A stretch of DNA of 64,000 bases from an uncultured Cyclobacteriaceae bacterium. GTDB taxonomy: Bacteria; Bacteroidota; Bacteroidia; Cytophagales; Cyclobacteriaceae. The stretch is taken from contig CALGOB010000062.1 in assembly GCA_937958005.1 (NCBI GenBank), forward strand, positions 147,616 to 211,615, written 5' to 3'. Shown here in pieces: positions 35,472 to 45,362 of this stretch (the stretch's first letter is position 1; every line of letters starts with the position of its first letter). The notes below the pieces were generated by a model. That model saw nothing but the letters and a program-made list of their open reading frames with translations, was not told where the DNA came from and made no database searches. A program made the translations under genes and the position numbers.

Positions 35472-35834
35472 ATGGAAAGTAAAAGGCAACAGAAGTATGG
35501 AAAACTAATTCAAAAAGACATTAGTGAGATACTTAGACTCAACTTTAGCGACCTATATAAAGGTGGACTAGCAACAGTTACCAATGTAAAGATGAGTCCA
35601 GATTTAGGGCTTGCCCGCATCTACATTAGCCTATTGGGATTGAAAAACCCAGCTGGATTTATAGAAGACCTTAACGAAAAGAAAAGTGAAGTAAGACGCA
35701 TCTTAGGCAATAAAATAGGAAAACAAGTTAGAAAAATTCCAGAGATTGCTTTTCATCTTGACAACGTAGAAGAAGAGGCCCGCAGGGTAGATAAATTAAT
35801 TGATGGATTAGATATACCACCTGAAAAAGAGTAA
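35472..35834 (+). CDS. rbfA: Ribosome-binding factor A
   Basis: 120 aa from the ATG at 35472, preferred over a non-canonical start at 35454 because RbfA starts with a basic RQQKYGKLIQKDISEIL helix. The KH-like core shows VTNVKMSPDLGLARIYISLL and GNKIGKQVRKIPEIAFHLDN with the end VEEEARRVDKLID. It assists maturation of the 16S rRNA 5' region in the 30S subunit. The LolE-type permease follows after 3 bp, a Bacteroidota arrangement. Confidence 0.95.
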   Translation: MESKRQQKYGKLIQKDISEILRLNFSDLYKGGLATVTNVKMSPDLGLARIYISLLGLKNPAGFIEDLNEKKSEVRRILGNKIGKQVRKIPEIAFHLDNVEEEARRVDKLIDGLDIPPEKE

Positions 35835-35837
35835 ATT

Positions 35838-37061
35838 TTGAATTTCCCATTTTATGTAGCAAGGAAGTATTTTTTATCTAAAAAAAAGAAAAACTTCATT
35901 AACATTATTGCCATCATTTCTATGTTAGTAGTGGCAGAAGGCACTTGTACACTTATCATAGTCATGTCTGTATATAATGGTTTAGAAGGAGTAATCAAGA
36001 ATGTACATGGTAATTTTGATCCTGACATAAAGGTAATGCCAGTCAAGGGGAAGTCTTTTCTCGCTGACAGTTTAGATTTAAATCAAATCAGGGAAACTCC
36101 AGGTGTTTTATGGGCCACTGAGGTAATTGAAGACAATGCGCTTTTAAAATATAAAGAAGCTCAAAAAATAGTAAGAGTAAAAGGGGTCAATCAAAATATC
36201 TTAAAACAAAGCCGGTTTAAAAATATTGTTTTAGAAGATGATTATAGGCTACAGCAAGGTTCTTTAGGTTATATCATTGTTGGCCAAGGTATTAAATATG
36301 CACTAGATGTAGATCTTGAGTCAGAAGTCAAACCGCTTCAATTGTTCTACCCAAAGAATTTAACTAAATTTTCACTGAACACTTCTAAGTTATATACAAC
36401 CAAAGGAGTGCTATTAGGAGGATCATATTCTGTAGAAAGGCAATATGATGATCATTTTGTTTTTATTTCCCTAGAAACAGCAAAAGAACTATTCTCTTAC
36501 CAAAACAAGCTTTCATATGTAGAAATTATTGTTGATGAAGCCTACTCTCCCCATACGGTCATGAAAGCAGTAGAAAAAGTTGTCGGAAATAATTTTAGGG
36601 TATTGGATAGAGAAGAATTGCATGCGGATCTATACAAAATCCTAAAAATTGAGAAATTAGTAGTTTTTATCATTATTTCATTGATTGTCGCGATCGCTTC
36701 TGTCAATATCTATTTCTCCCTATCTATGCTAGTTTTGGATAAAAAGAAAGATGTCAGCATACTTGCTACACTAGGAGCATCTAGCAACTTAATTAGAAAG
36801 ATTTTTTTAGCAGAAGGAGCAATTATCTCATTAATAGGTTTACTATTTGGTTTGATTCAGGGGTTAGGTATCGCTTTATTACAAAAACACTTTGGTTTGG
36901 TTAAAATGAATGCCCAATCTTCATTGATTAATGCCTATCCGGTAAAGATAGATGCTAGTGATTTAGTCTATATCACCATCTCTGTTTTGGTCATTACTTT
37001 GTTAGCTTCTATACATCCTGCCTACATGGCTTCCAAGTCATTTTCCAACAAGGAATTGTAG
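35838..37061 (+). CDS. FtsX-like ABC transporter permease (LolC/LolE-type lipoprotein-releasing)
   Basis: 407 aa. The only possible start is TTG at 35838: the rbfA stop codon is in the same frame six bases earlier, and the protein MNFPFYVARKYFLSKKKKNF matches the standard LolC/E opening. A first helix (INIIAIISMLVVAEGTCTLI, IVMSVYNGLE) is followed by a large periplasmic domain (about 50-270) and three helices (about 275-400: LVVFIIISLIVAIASVNIYF, LSMLVLDKKKDVSILATLGAS, LAEGAIISLIGLLFGLIQGL). The cognate ATPase (LolD) is not here. It extracts lipoproteins from the inner membrane toward LolA. Confidence 0.88.
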   Translation: MNFPFYVARKYFLSKKKKNFINIIAIISMLVVAEGTCTLIIVMSVYNGLEGVIKNVHGNFDPDIKVMPVKGKSFLADSLDLNQIRETPGVLWATEVIEDNALLKYKEAQKIVRVKGVNQNILKQSRFKNIVLEDDYRLQQGSLGYIIVGQGIKYALDVDLESEVKPLQLFYPKNLTKFSLNTSKLYTTKGVLLGGSYSVERQYDDHFVFISLETAKELFSYQNKLSYVEIIVDEAYSPHTVMKAVEKVVGNNFRVLDREELHADLYKILKIEKLVVFIIISLIVAIASVNIYFSLSMLVLDKKKDVSILATLGASSNLIRKIFLAEGAIISLIGLLFGLIQGLGIALLQKHFGLVKMNAQSSLINAYPVKIDASDLVYITISVLVITLLASIHPAYMASKSFSNKEL

Positions 37062-37128
37062 TGTTTCAAATCAATTTTTAAATCATGCTCTTCTCGCTTT
37101 TATTTTGATAGAATTTGGTTAGTTTTAA

Positions 37129-37151
37129 GGTTCGCTAGCGAGCCATTTTTT
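37129..37151 (+). terminator. Rho-independent terminator after the LolE-type gene
   Basis: GGTTCGC pairs with the GCGAGCC arm (one G-U) around TA, then a run of six T, 68 bp past the stop. Confidence 0.7.
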
Positions 37152-37176
37152 ACTACTAACTACTAGAATTTAAGAC

Positions 37177-40113
37177 ATGAATGTCTCTCCGGACAGCCCA
37201 TTTCAGATAATCTATTCCCTTTTTGAGCACGAATATTTGGGATATCTTTTTGAATCATTTGTAATTCAATTAGATGAGAAAGGGCGCCTTACTTTTTCAC
37301 ACCAAAACATCTCTTCTAAAAACGCAAAAGAGTTTGCTAGTGGTTTAGATGAAGACGACTATGAATTGATTAAAATCATGGACTCTATGCAACAAGATGT
37401 AGTTGTTCATCATTTTCAAAAGAAAAAAATCAAACCCAATGAGTTTTTCTTAAAAACTTATGATAAAGACAAAGGCAATAAACTCTTACAAAATGAAATA
37501 ACTGCTTACTTAGAACACAGGAGAGCAAAAGTAATGCCGTTACTCAAAGAAAAAATGCTTTTCGAAATGGGTAATGATGGGGAACCTGCTTGGAAGCAAA
37601 TTGAAACCCTTCAAGAACCCGCAACCGTATTGTTTCATTTTATGCGAAATGAAGATAATACACACTATTTCCCTACTATTAAACATGGGGAAGAAAAAGT
37701 AATCTTTCAGTATAATGGTAGTTATATAGTTTGTGAGGAACCTGCTTGGTTGGTCTGTCAAGGGAAACTTTATCATTTTGAGAAAGCGGTAGATGGTAAA
37801 AAACTAAAGCCATTTCTCAAAAAGAAGTTTATAGTCATCCCAAAAAATGTAGAAGATACTTATTACAAAAAATTTGTCGCACAAATAGTTTCTTCATTTA
37901 ATGTGTATGCAAAAGGGTTTGATATCACCACAGAACATATAGAGCCCACCGCTATTTTAAATTTCTCGGAATTATCCAGTGTGGTTACTGAATCTACCTT
38001 ATTTGGTGATGAAAATTCGGAGAAAAAGAAAGATGATGCTGATAACAAAATTCTATTTGAGCTAGAATATCAATATGGTGATCAGCGCTACAAGGCAGAT
38101 AAAATCAGAGCCGTTAATGTTAATGTTGAAAAAAAGGGAGACTCTTATGTTTTCCACCGCATCATTAGAAAAACTGAAATAGAAAAAGACATATTAAATT
38201 GGATTAAAAGTACTGGTTTACCCATTAGAAATTCTAGAGTTACCATTGCCAAAGGCAAAGCATTCAGTTGGATTAACCTGCGCAAAAATGAAATAGAAGA
38301 AAGAGGAATAATATTAACGCAACTAAACAGCTCGAAGAAAAAATACTTCATTGGTGAAAGTACTATTAATTTAGATATCAGAGAAGGGATTGATTGGTTT
38401 GATATCAAGGCAGTTGTAAAGTTTGGGGACTATGAAATTGCCTTTAAAGACATCAGAAAACTGATGATAGGCAAAAAGAAAGAAATTAAACTTCCTAATG
38501 GAGAGACAGCAGTTATCCCTTTTGCTTGGTTTACAGAATACTCTGAGCTTTTTGCATTTGCTGAAGAAGATGTAGAAACAAATGAGCTTAGGCTCAAAAA
38601 ACATCACTTGGCCCTTGTCCAAGAGTTAAGCAGTAACAACAGTGCCATGGTAATCATGAACAAAAAACTGGAGAAATTACGGGAGTTCACTGAAATTGAA
38701 GACTTTCCTCTTCCAGAACGTTTTAATGGTGAGTTACGCCCTTATCAAAAGGCTGGATTCAATTGGCTAAGGTTCCTAGATCAATATAATTTTGGCGGTT
38801 GTTTAGCTGATGATATGGGTCTTGGTAAAACAGTCCAAACACTGGCAATGTTACAAGCTCAAAAAGAAATAGGATCATTAGGTGCCAGCTTATTAGTAAT
38901 GCCCACTTCTCTCATTTACAATTGGGAAATGGAGGCCAGAAAATTTACCCGTGGGCTCAAAATATTGATTTATACAGGTTCACAAAGGCAAAAAGATGCT
39001 TCTAAATTTGGCAATTACGATCTCATTCTTTCATCTTACGGGATTGTAAGGCTTGACATTAGCATTTTAGAGAAGTATCAATTCAATTACATCATTTTAG
39101 ATGAATCGCAGGCTATTAAAAATCCAAACAGTAATATTGCAAAAGCAGTAAAGCAGTTAAAATCAAGAAGAAAATTAATTCTTACTGGAACCCCTATAGA
39201 AAATAGTACGCTAGATTTATGGTCACAAATGTCTTTTGTAAATCCTGGACTATTGGGAAATCAACCATTCTTCAAGAAGGAATTTCAACTACCTATAGAA
39301 AAAAATGCTGATGTACAAAAAGGCCATAAGTTAAATGCGATTATTAAACCTTTCATACTGAGAAGAGAAAAATCCCAAGTGGCTACTGAGCTTCCGGAGA
39401 AAGTTGAAAATATAAAGTATTGCACCATGAGTGCTGCCCAAGAAGAGTTTTACGAAAAAGAAAAATCCTTCTATCGAAATAAAATAATTGATACTATTGA
39501 AACAGATGGAATCAGGGCATCGCAAATGATTTTACTTCAAGGACTTACAAGACTTAGGCAAATTGCCAATCACCCAAGAATGGTGGATCCTGAGTACATA
39601 GAAGATTCAGGCAAACTGGAAGATATTACTCACATGATTGACAGTGCATTAAGCAAAGGGCATAAGATCTTGGTTTTTAGTCAGTTTGTAAAACACCTTT
39701 CCTTAATTAGTGAGTATTTAAAAGGGCAATCAATTGATTATGCTTATCTTGATGGGAGCACTAAAGACAGAGCTAAGCAGGTAACCAATTTTCAGGAGAA
39801 TGAAAACCTAAAAATATTCTTAATATCTCTTAAAGCAGGTGGCGTTGGTTTAAACTTGACCAAGGCAGATTATGTTTTTATCTTAGATCCTTGGTGGAAT
39901 CCGGCTATTGAAGCACAAGCTATTGACAGAGCTCATAGAATAGGGCAAGAGAATAAAGTTTTTACTTATAAGTTCATCACAAAAGGAACTGTTGAAGAAA
40001 AGATTCTTCAATTGCAAAATGCTAAATTAAAACTAGCCTCAAACCTTATTAGTATAGAAGAAAGTTTTATTAAAAGTTTATCAGAAGATGATATTAAATC
40101 TATTCTTAGCTAA
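37177..40113 (+). CDS. SNF2-family ATPase/helicase-like protein
   Basis: 978 aa. The C-terminal half is a full SNF2 motor: Walker A DDMGLGKTVQTLAMLQAQ (about 545), LLVMPTSLIYNWEMEARKFT, DESQAIKNPN (about 642), LTGTPIENSTLDLWSQMSF, then LVFSQFVKHLSLISEYLKG, ISLKAGGVGLNLTKADYVF and QAIDRAHRIGQENKVFTYKF (about 915). The N-terminal half (about 1-520) has no motif that I can name beyond weak similarity to bacterial SNF2 accessory domains. Such ATPases remodel DNA-protein or RNA polymerase complexes (RapA-like); partner unknown. It stands alone between terminators. Confidence 0.93.
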   Translation: MNVSPDSPFQIIYSLFEHEYLGYLFESFVIQLDEKGRLTFSHQNISSKNAKEFASGLDEDDYELIKIMDSMQQDVVVHHFQKKKIKPNEFFLKTYDKDKGNKLLQNEITAYLEHRRAKVMPLLKEKMLFEMGNDGEPAWKQIETLQEPATVLFHFMRNEDNTHYFPTIKHGEEKVIFQYNGSYIVCEEPAWLVCQGKLYHFEKAVDGKKLKPFLKKKFIVIPKNVEDTYYKKFVAQIVSSFNVYAKGFDITTEHIEPTAILNFSELSSVVTESTLFGDENSEKKKDDADNKILFELEYQYGDQRYKADKIRAVNVNVEKKGDSYVFHRIIRKTEIEKDILNWIKSTGLPIRNSRVTIAKGKAFSWINLRKNEIEERGIILTQLNSSKKKYFIGESTINLDIREGIDWFDIKAVVKFGDYEIAFKDIRKLMIGKKKEIKLPNGETAVIPFAWFTEYSELFAFAEEDVETNELRLKKHHLALVQELSSNNSAMVIMNKKLEKLREFTEIEDFPLPERFNGELRPYQKAGFNWLRFLDQYNFGGCLADDMGLGKTVQTLAMLQAQKEIGSLGASLLVMPTSLIYNWEMEARKFTRGLKILIYTGSQRQKDASKFGNYDLILSSYGIVRLDISILEKYQFNYIILDESQAIKNPNSNIAKAVKQLKSRRKLILTGTPIENSTLDLWSQMSFVNPGLLGNQPFFKKEFQLPIEKNADVQKGHKLNAIIKPFILRREKSQVATELPEKVENIKYCTMSAAQEEFYEKEKSFYRNKIIDTIETDGIRASQMILLQGLTRLRQIANHPRMVDPEYIEDSGKLEDITHMIDSALSKGHKILVFSQFVKHLSLISEYLKGQSIDYAYLDGSTKDRAKQVTNFQENENLKIFLISLKAGGVGLNLTKADYVFILDPWWNPAIEAQAIDRAHRIGQENKVFTYKFITKGTVEEKILQLQNAKLKLASNLISIEESFIKSLSEDDIKSILS

Positions 40114-40365
40114 TTTCTTCTTGCACAGACTAATTTGGTTAAATCTCACCATAAAAGGCTTGTATGCTAAAAATCTTAATCTAAGTTTCCATTCTTAGAA
40201 TTTACCTAGTTTCACGTCTTAGACTATACTATTCCCTCTATTTTCTAGATGGTTTTAAAATGAAATGGCTTGTTTCATCTTTAAAGTAAGTATATTGATT
40301 AAAATATATTACATTATCTCCCTTTAGCATAAGGATTTTAATGCCCTTAAGTTGTTCTAATTAGT

Positions 40366-41616
40366 ATGTTCAAACTTTCTGAAAAAAATTACTTCATTAT
40401 ATCACTCCTCTTTTTCTTAATTTTGAGTAGCCAATCATTTGCTCAAAAATTTGGGTTTCACATTAATAATGACCGGAAAAGTGTTACTATTCCTTTTGAA
40501 GAATATAATAATTTAGTAGTTATCCCAGTTACCATCAACAATACATTTACTGTTAAATTCATTGTTGATACTGGAGTTCAAAACGCCATTTTAACTGAAA
40601 AAGTACTAGCTGATTTGCTTAAGTTAGAATATAAAAGAAAAATAAGCATTTCTGGGCCTGGATTAGCAGATTCTGTTACCGCATTGATTTCGAACAACAT
40701 TAAATTATCAATACCTGGAGGTATAGTGGCCAACAACAGATCCTTATTGGTTCTCGAAGAAGATTACCTTCAACTAAAAAAACAAATGGGAGTTGAAATA
40801 TATGGTATCATAGGGTATGAGCTATTCAGTCAATTTGTTGTTGAATTTAATTATGACAAAAAAGAAATTACTTTTCATAATCCTGAAACTTATAAAAGTA
40901 AAAAAAGATTTAGGCAATTGCCTCTAAGTATCGAACGAACTAAGCCTTACATACAGACCCAATTAGGTCTTGAGCAGTCTGATCAGTATAATAATGTAAA
41001 ATTAATGATTGATAGTGGGGCTAGTCATGGACTACTATTAGATCCCGAAGAAGATGAATTAATTTCTATACCAGATAAATTCATCACTGCAGGTCTAGGA
41101 AAAGGGCTAGGGGGAGATATAAGAGGAAAAGTAGGTCGTGTCCAAGAAATAAAGTTGTCTGATTTTACCTTCAAAAAAGTTATCGCTTCTTTTCCTGATC
41201 CTGGGGTTTACAACAAAAATATCAAAAGAGGGGCCAGAAGTGGTACTATAGGTGGTGAATTACTAAGTAGGTTAAATCCAATCTATGACTATTTTAACAA
41301 TACTATTTATCTAAGAAAAAGCAAAAATTATCGCAAGAGTTTTGACTTTGATATGAGTGGTTTGCAAATAAGTGCCGTCGGCCCCAATTTGTCTCTGATC
41401 ACAATAGATGATGTCATGAAAGACTCCCCTGCTGATCGAGCCGGAATAAAAAAGGGGGACATCATCAAAAAATTAAATGGCACTCCTTCGGGGTACCTTG
41501 AGTTAAGTCAAGTATTCACCTTGCTTAGAAAGAAGGACAACTTAAAAATCAGACTAAAAATTGTTAGAAATGGTACACTATTAAAAAAATGCTTTCGCCT
41601 CAAAAGATTGATCTAA
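40366..41616 (+). CDS. Retropepsin-like aspartyl protease with C-terminal PDZ domain, secreted
   Basis: 416 aa. Signal peptide (FIISLLFFLILSSQSFAQ, ends about residue 27). Two aspartyl-protease-like lobes: DTG at residue 68 (FKFIVDTGVQNAILTEKVLA) and a second DSG at about 216 (VKLMIDSGASHGLLLD), each followed by a hydrophobic-Gly strand. A PDZ domain at about 330-415 (VMKDSPADRAGIKKGDIIKK, LNGTPSGYLEL) ends it. Bacterial members of this family act in the periplasm with no known substrate. The glycosyltransferase gene starts 22 bp downstream. Confidence 0.85.
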   Translation: MFKLSEKNYFIISLLFFLILSSQSFAQKFGFHINNDRKSVTIPFEEYNNLVVIPVTINNTFTVKFIVDTGVQNAILTEKVLADLLKLEYKRKISISGPGLADSVTALISNNIKLSIPGGIVANNRSLLVLEEDYLQLKKQMGVEIYGIIGYELFSQFVVEFNYDKKEITFHNPETYKSKKRFRQLPLSIERTKPYIQTQLGLEQSDQYNNVKLMIDSGASHGLLLDPEEDELISIPDKFITAGLGKGLGGDIRGKVGRVQEIKLSDFTFKKVIASFPDPGVYNKNIKRGARSGTIGGELLSRLNPIYDYFNNTIYLRKSKNYRKSFDFDMSGLQISAVGPNLSLITIDDVMKDSPADRAGIKKGDIIKKLNGTPSGYLELSQVFTLLRKKDNLKIRLKIVRNGTLLKKCFRLKRLI

Positions 41617-41638
41617 ATTGCCTTATCTTTTTTTGAGT

Positions 41639-43261
41639 ATGAATACACTGGAATTACCAAATAAAAAGCACTATTGGAGTATATTCTTCTTACTCCTTAT
41701 TTTGGCCTTTTTTTATAATTTAGGAATCATAAATTTACAATTTGAAGAGCCCAGAAGAGCCGTTGTTGCATTGGAGATGGATCTAACAGGGCAATATATT
41801 GTACCTAAAATCAACGGTTTCGACTATTACAACAAACCTCCTATTTATAATTGGTTATTAATTCTCTTAACTAAGATTTTCGGTTCGTTTGAAAATTGGA
41901 TTTATAGAATACCAACAGTCGCATCACTTATCAGTATTTCTTGGGTAAGTTACAGGGTAACTAGAAAAAAGGTAGGAGAAAAAATTGCCATTTTTTCCGC
42001 TCTTTTCATTCTTACAAGTGCTAATATCTTGTTTTATTTTTCTTTTATGGGAGAAATAGACATGTTCTATTCACTCATAGTGTATTTACAAATACTAACC
42101 TTATTGCATTTTTTTCAAAAGCGATCCTATGCCCAGCTATTTTTAATTAGTTATCTGTTAACTGCCATTGGTGTATTAACTAAAGGGCTACCTTCCTTTG
42201 CATTTCAATCAGTTACTATTCTATCTTTATTCTTATATCATAGACGCTTTAAAGAGTTATTTTCTATTTGGAATTTCTTGGGAATTATTTTGATGGCCTT
42301 TCTGCTAGGAGGGTATTTCATATTGTATAATGAGCAAAGTGATGTAGTTCCGTACCTAACTAGGTTAATTTCAGAATCTTCAAGAAGAACCATCGCAGCA
42401 GGGAATTGGACCAAATCAATTGAGCACCTTTATAAATTCCCTCTCCTATTATTTTCAATGATGGCTCCTTGGCTACTCATGATTCCTTTAAAACAGTTCA
42501 AAAGTATTTGGAAAAAAGTGGTTAATCATGAATGGCTTAGACTGATCCTTGTTTTTTTAATCCCAAACCTTATCGTTTATTGGATCTCTCCTGGCACTTT
42601 AGATCGATATTTATATATGTTTCTACCATTTATATTGGTCATTGTTACTTTTATGTTCAGCCTATCAAAACAGAAATTTTTTCCTTGGATTGCTATAATT
42701 ATATATACTGTAGCTATCATCCTTCCATTTTTAATTCCATCTTATGCCCATGAATTACCTAAAAACCAAGGTGTGGCCGTTAGCATTATCGTTTTTATAA
42801 TAGCAGCACTCTCTATTTTCTTCTACTTTAAACTCCCTAGGTATAGGGTATTTCTTTTAATTTGTTTTCTCCTAGCAGCAAGGCTCTCATATAATTTTTT
42901 AACCCTGCCGATAAGAAGCTTGCATAGACCTCCATTTCCCCAGCTTGTAGAAAGGTTGATTGATCATAAAGTAGATGGCATACAAAGTGAAGAGACAAAA
43001 GAATTCGTTTACAACCCTCTCTTAAGGAAAGACATATTAATCAAAAAACTGAATCACCCTCCCTACCAATTGTCTTTTTATTACGCTAAAGAGACCCGTA
43101 GTATCTTGAAATACTACAAAGAAGAAGAGACTGGAAAAACTTACTTAAAAAAAATAGATATTTACAAGAAATCTTCAAATCATATACCGTTAGACACATT
43201 GAATATTAAGGAAGGAAATGGGAAAGGCAACTATCTTATTTATCAAGTTAAAACACGGTAG
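41639..43261 (+). CDS. ArnT/PMT-type glycosyltransferase (GT39-like) membrane protein
   Basis: 540 aa from the ATG at 41639 (a TTG at 41618 is possible). The first loop has the acidic motif FEEPRRAVVALEMDLTG and the YNKPPIYNWLLI block typical of ArnT/PMT enzymes that use polyprenyl-linked sugar donors. About ten to twelve helices follow and a soluble tail (KVDGIQSEETKEFVYNPLLR, SFYYAKETRSILKYYKEEET). It would glycosylate lipid A or another envelope acceptor at the periplasmic face. The FAD reductase gene starts 6 bp after its stop, so it may be in one transcription unit with the polyketide locus. Confidence 0.85.
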   Translation: MNTLELPNKKHYWSIFFLLLILAFFYNLGIINLQFEEPRRAVVALEMDLTGQYIVPKINGFDYYNKPPIYNWLLILLTKIFGSFENWIYRIPTVASLISISWVSYRVTRKKVGEKIAIFSALFILTSANILFYFSFMGEIDMFYSLIVYLQILTLLHFFQKRSYAQLFLISYLLTAIGVLTKGLPSFAFQSVTILSLFLYHRRFKELFSIWNFLGIILMAFLLGGYFILYNEQSDVVPYLTRLISESSRRTIAAGNWTKSIEHLYKFPLLLFSMMAPWLLMIPLKQFKSIWKKVVNHEWLRLILVFLIPNLIVYWISPGTLDRYLYMFLPFILVIVTFMFSLSKQKFFPWIAIIIYTVAIILPFLIPSYAHELPKNQGVAVSIIVFIIAALSIFFYFKLPRYRVFLLICFLLAARLSYNFLTLPIRSLHRPPFPQLVERLIDHKVDGIQSEETKEFVYNPLLRKDILIKKLNHPPYQLSFYYAKETRSILKYYKEEETGKTYLKKIDIYKKSSNHIPLDTLNIKEGNGKGNYLIYQVKTR

Positions 43262-43267
43262 GAAACC

Positions 43268-44374
43268 ATGAATGATATTATAGTTATAGGAGGGGGTCTT
43301 GCTGGGTTAGTCAGTGCAATTGCTTTAAGAAAGGCAGGCTATCAGGTCATTGTTATAGAAAAAAAGACTTATCCATTTCATAGAGTATGTGGGGAATACA
43401 TTTCCAATGAGGTAAAACCTTATTTAGTAAAGAACAACCTTTTTCCTGATCACCTAGCCCCAACCCAAATCAATCAGTTTTGGCTAACCGCCAATAGTGG
43501 CAACAAGGCTGTAATTCCCTTGAGAATGGGTGCCTTTGGGATTAGTAGATATGCACTTGATTTACACTTATACCAGCAAGCCAAAGCAATAGGTGTAGAG
43601 TTTCACTTAAAAGAAACAGTTTCAGAAGTCATTTATAATAATCAGGGTTTTGATATCACCACACTAGGTGGAAAAGAACTGCAAGCAAAGTTTGTAATTG
43701 GCGCCTTTGGAAAGAGATCTGTTATTGACAAAAAATTAAATAGAAACTTTATTCAAAGAAAATCACCATACATAGGAGTCAAATACCATATTAAGACAGA
43801 ATTTCCTAATGATGTAATTGCACTTCATAATTTCTCTGAAGGATATTGTGGTCTTAGCAAAATAGAAGGGGATCGTTATAATTTGTGTTATTTAAGTCAT
43901 CAAAAAAATTTAAGAACACAAGAAAACATAAGTGAAATGGAAGAAAACATCCTTTGGCAAAACCCACATTTGAAAAGCATCTTTCAGAATAGTGATTTTC
44001 TATTTGATAGGCCCGAAGTAATTAATGAAATAAGTTTTGAAAAAAAGCACCCAATAGAAAACCACATCTTAATGGCCGGAGATGCTGCTGGGCTTATCAC
44101 ACCACTTTGTGGTAATGGAATGGCTATGGCTATTCATGCAGGCAAAATCCTAAGCGATATTCTTATAAATAATGATTTAAAAAATAGGGAGCTAATTGAA
44201 AACACCTATCTTTTTGCTTGGGAAAAAATGTTCAGAAACAGGCTTTGGACAGGAAAAAAAATACAGCATTTGTTCGGATCGCCTACCCTAAGTAATTTTG
44301 CTGTATCTCTCGCTAAGTACACCCGACCAATAGCCTCTTTTATGATTGAAAAAACACATGGCAAGCCTTTCTAG
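43268..44374 (+). CDS. FAD-dependent oxidoreductase (geranylgeranyl reductase-like)
   Basis: 368 aa. FAD-binding N-terminus (IIVIGGGLAGLVSAIALRKA), then the YPFHRVCGEYISNEVKPYL motif characteristic of geranylgeranyl-reductase/tryptophan-halogenase-like flavoproteins, and the second FAD site LMAGDAAGLITPLCGNGMAM near 270-290. Bacterial homologues in type III polyketide loci reduce a polyketide- or quinone-derived ring. It ends convergent with the UbiA-like gene: the two genes share the four bases CTAG at 44371-44374, each using it for a TAG stop. Confidence 0.88.
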   Translation: MNDIIVIGGGLAGLVSAIALRKAGYQVIVIEKKTYPFHRVCGEYISNEVKPYLVKNNLFPDHLAPTQINQFWLTANSGNKAVIPLRMGAFGISRYALDLHLYQQAKAIGVEFHLKETVSEVIYNNQGFDITTLGGKELQAKFVIGAFGKRSVIDKKLNRNFIQRKSPYIGVKYHIKTEFPNDVIALHNFSEGYCGLSKIEGDRYNLCYLSHQKNLRTQENISEMEENILWQNPHLKSIFQNSDFLFDRPEVINEISFEKKHPIENHILMAGDAAGLITPLCGNGMAMAIHAGKILSDILINNDLKNRELIENTYLFAWEKMFRNRLWTGKKIQHLFGSPTLSNFAVSLAKYTRPIASFMIEKTHGKPF

Positions 44375-45267
44375 TAATCACTAAAAAAACCATAAAAGTT
44401 CCTTAGGCACATGAAAAGAAAGAAAACATTAAGGCAAATTGCAGAAATTAGATTTAATCTCATCGTATGATCAAAATCTGCTCGCTTTCTGTCTTTCTTA
44501 ACCTTAAAATACCATATCGTAAAAAAGAACAAAACAGGCGTCAAGAATACATAGAACACCAGTCCATTAAAAAGTCCTCCATTGATAAAGTAATAATAGA
44601 AAAAGCCTATTGAGGAGATAAAAAAAGCAATCCCCGTAAAATGAAAAGTACCTAAAATCCCTAATATTCTGCTGATAGTATGATCACCCCTTCTAGCATC
44701 TTCTTCATGCTGATAGATTTGGGTCATTGGGTATGAACCAAACAATAGCAAGGTACTCAATAAGGCTGGAAACTGTATCTGAAACTGCTTTAGCAACTCT
44801 AAATCCATCCCATTTAAACCTAATTGTGTCATTATAAATGTAAAATACCCTTGAAAAAAACCCGCAATAAACCAACCAACATATGGCATTTTTTTCAACC
44901 TAACTGAAGGGTGACTATAGGCTTTTGATGCCATCCCATATATAAATACAAATAATGCGAAATAAATATTTATGAATATTGCCCAAACAATGGCAACTGC
45001 ATCCATGGCTAGTGCATAATAATATAATTCTAAAGAGACCTTAGGAGGTACCTTAAGCCCTCCAATGCTATCTTCGTCTTTATCAAAATAAGAATTATAT
45101 CCATTGCTAGCAGGATAAATGAGTAAATGAAGGATAATAAAAACGCTCAAAAGTGTCCACCAATCTACTGAAGGATCAATACTCCATGAGAATAGAAACA
45201 CAGGTAATAAAAAAAAAGAAAATGGGACTCTTAAATGTAGAAATGTTGATTTTTTCATTGATTTCAT
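44371..45267 (-). CDS. UbiA family prenyltransferase
   Basis: 298 aa, about nine helices. The first Asp-rich motif is NGYNSYFDKDEDSIGG (about 53-68) and the second is YQHEEDARRGDHTI (about 189-202), the Mg-diphosphate-binding loops of the UbiA superfamily. The first motif begins with N..Y rather than the most common NDxxDxxxD spacing, a variant that occurs in the chlorophyll/heme-like group. In context it would attach an isoprenoid or other polar-lipid chain to the aromatic product of the type III synthase. Intramembrane. Confidence 0.85.
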   Translation of the reverse strand: MKSMKKSTFLHLRVPFSFFLLPVFLFSWSIDPSVDWWTLLSVFIILHLLIYPASNGYNSYFDKDEDSIGGLKVPPKVSLELYYYALAMDAVAIVWAIFINIYFALFVFIYGMASKAYSHPSVRLKKMPYVGWFIAGFFQGYFTFIMTQLGLNGMDLELLKQFQIQFPALLSTLLLFGSYPMTQIYQHEEDARRGDHTISRILGILGTFHFTGIAFFISSIGFFYYYFINGGLFNGLVFYVFLTPVLFFFTIWYFKVKKDRKRADFDHTMRLNLISAICLNVFFLFMCLRNFYGFFSDY

Positions 45268-45362
45268 TAAAGAATTTAAAACTAAAGGAATTTGTCAAGG
45301 TAATTCAGGTTATTTTTGAAAAATGCAAGCACGGAGAGTTTTAATAGAACAATGGGGATTGA

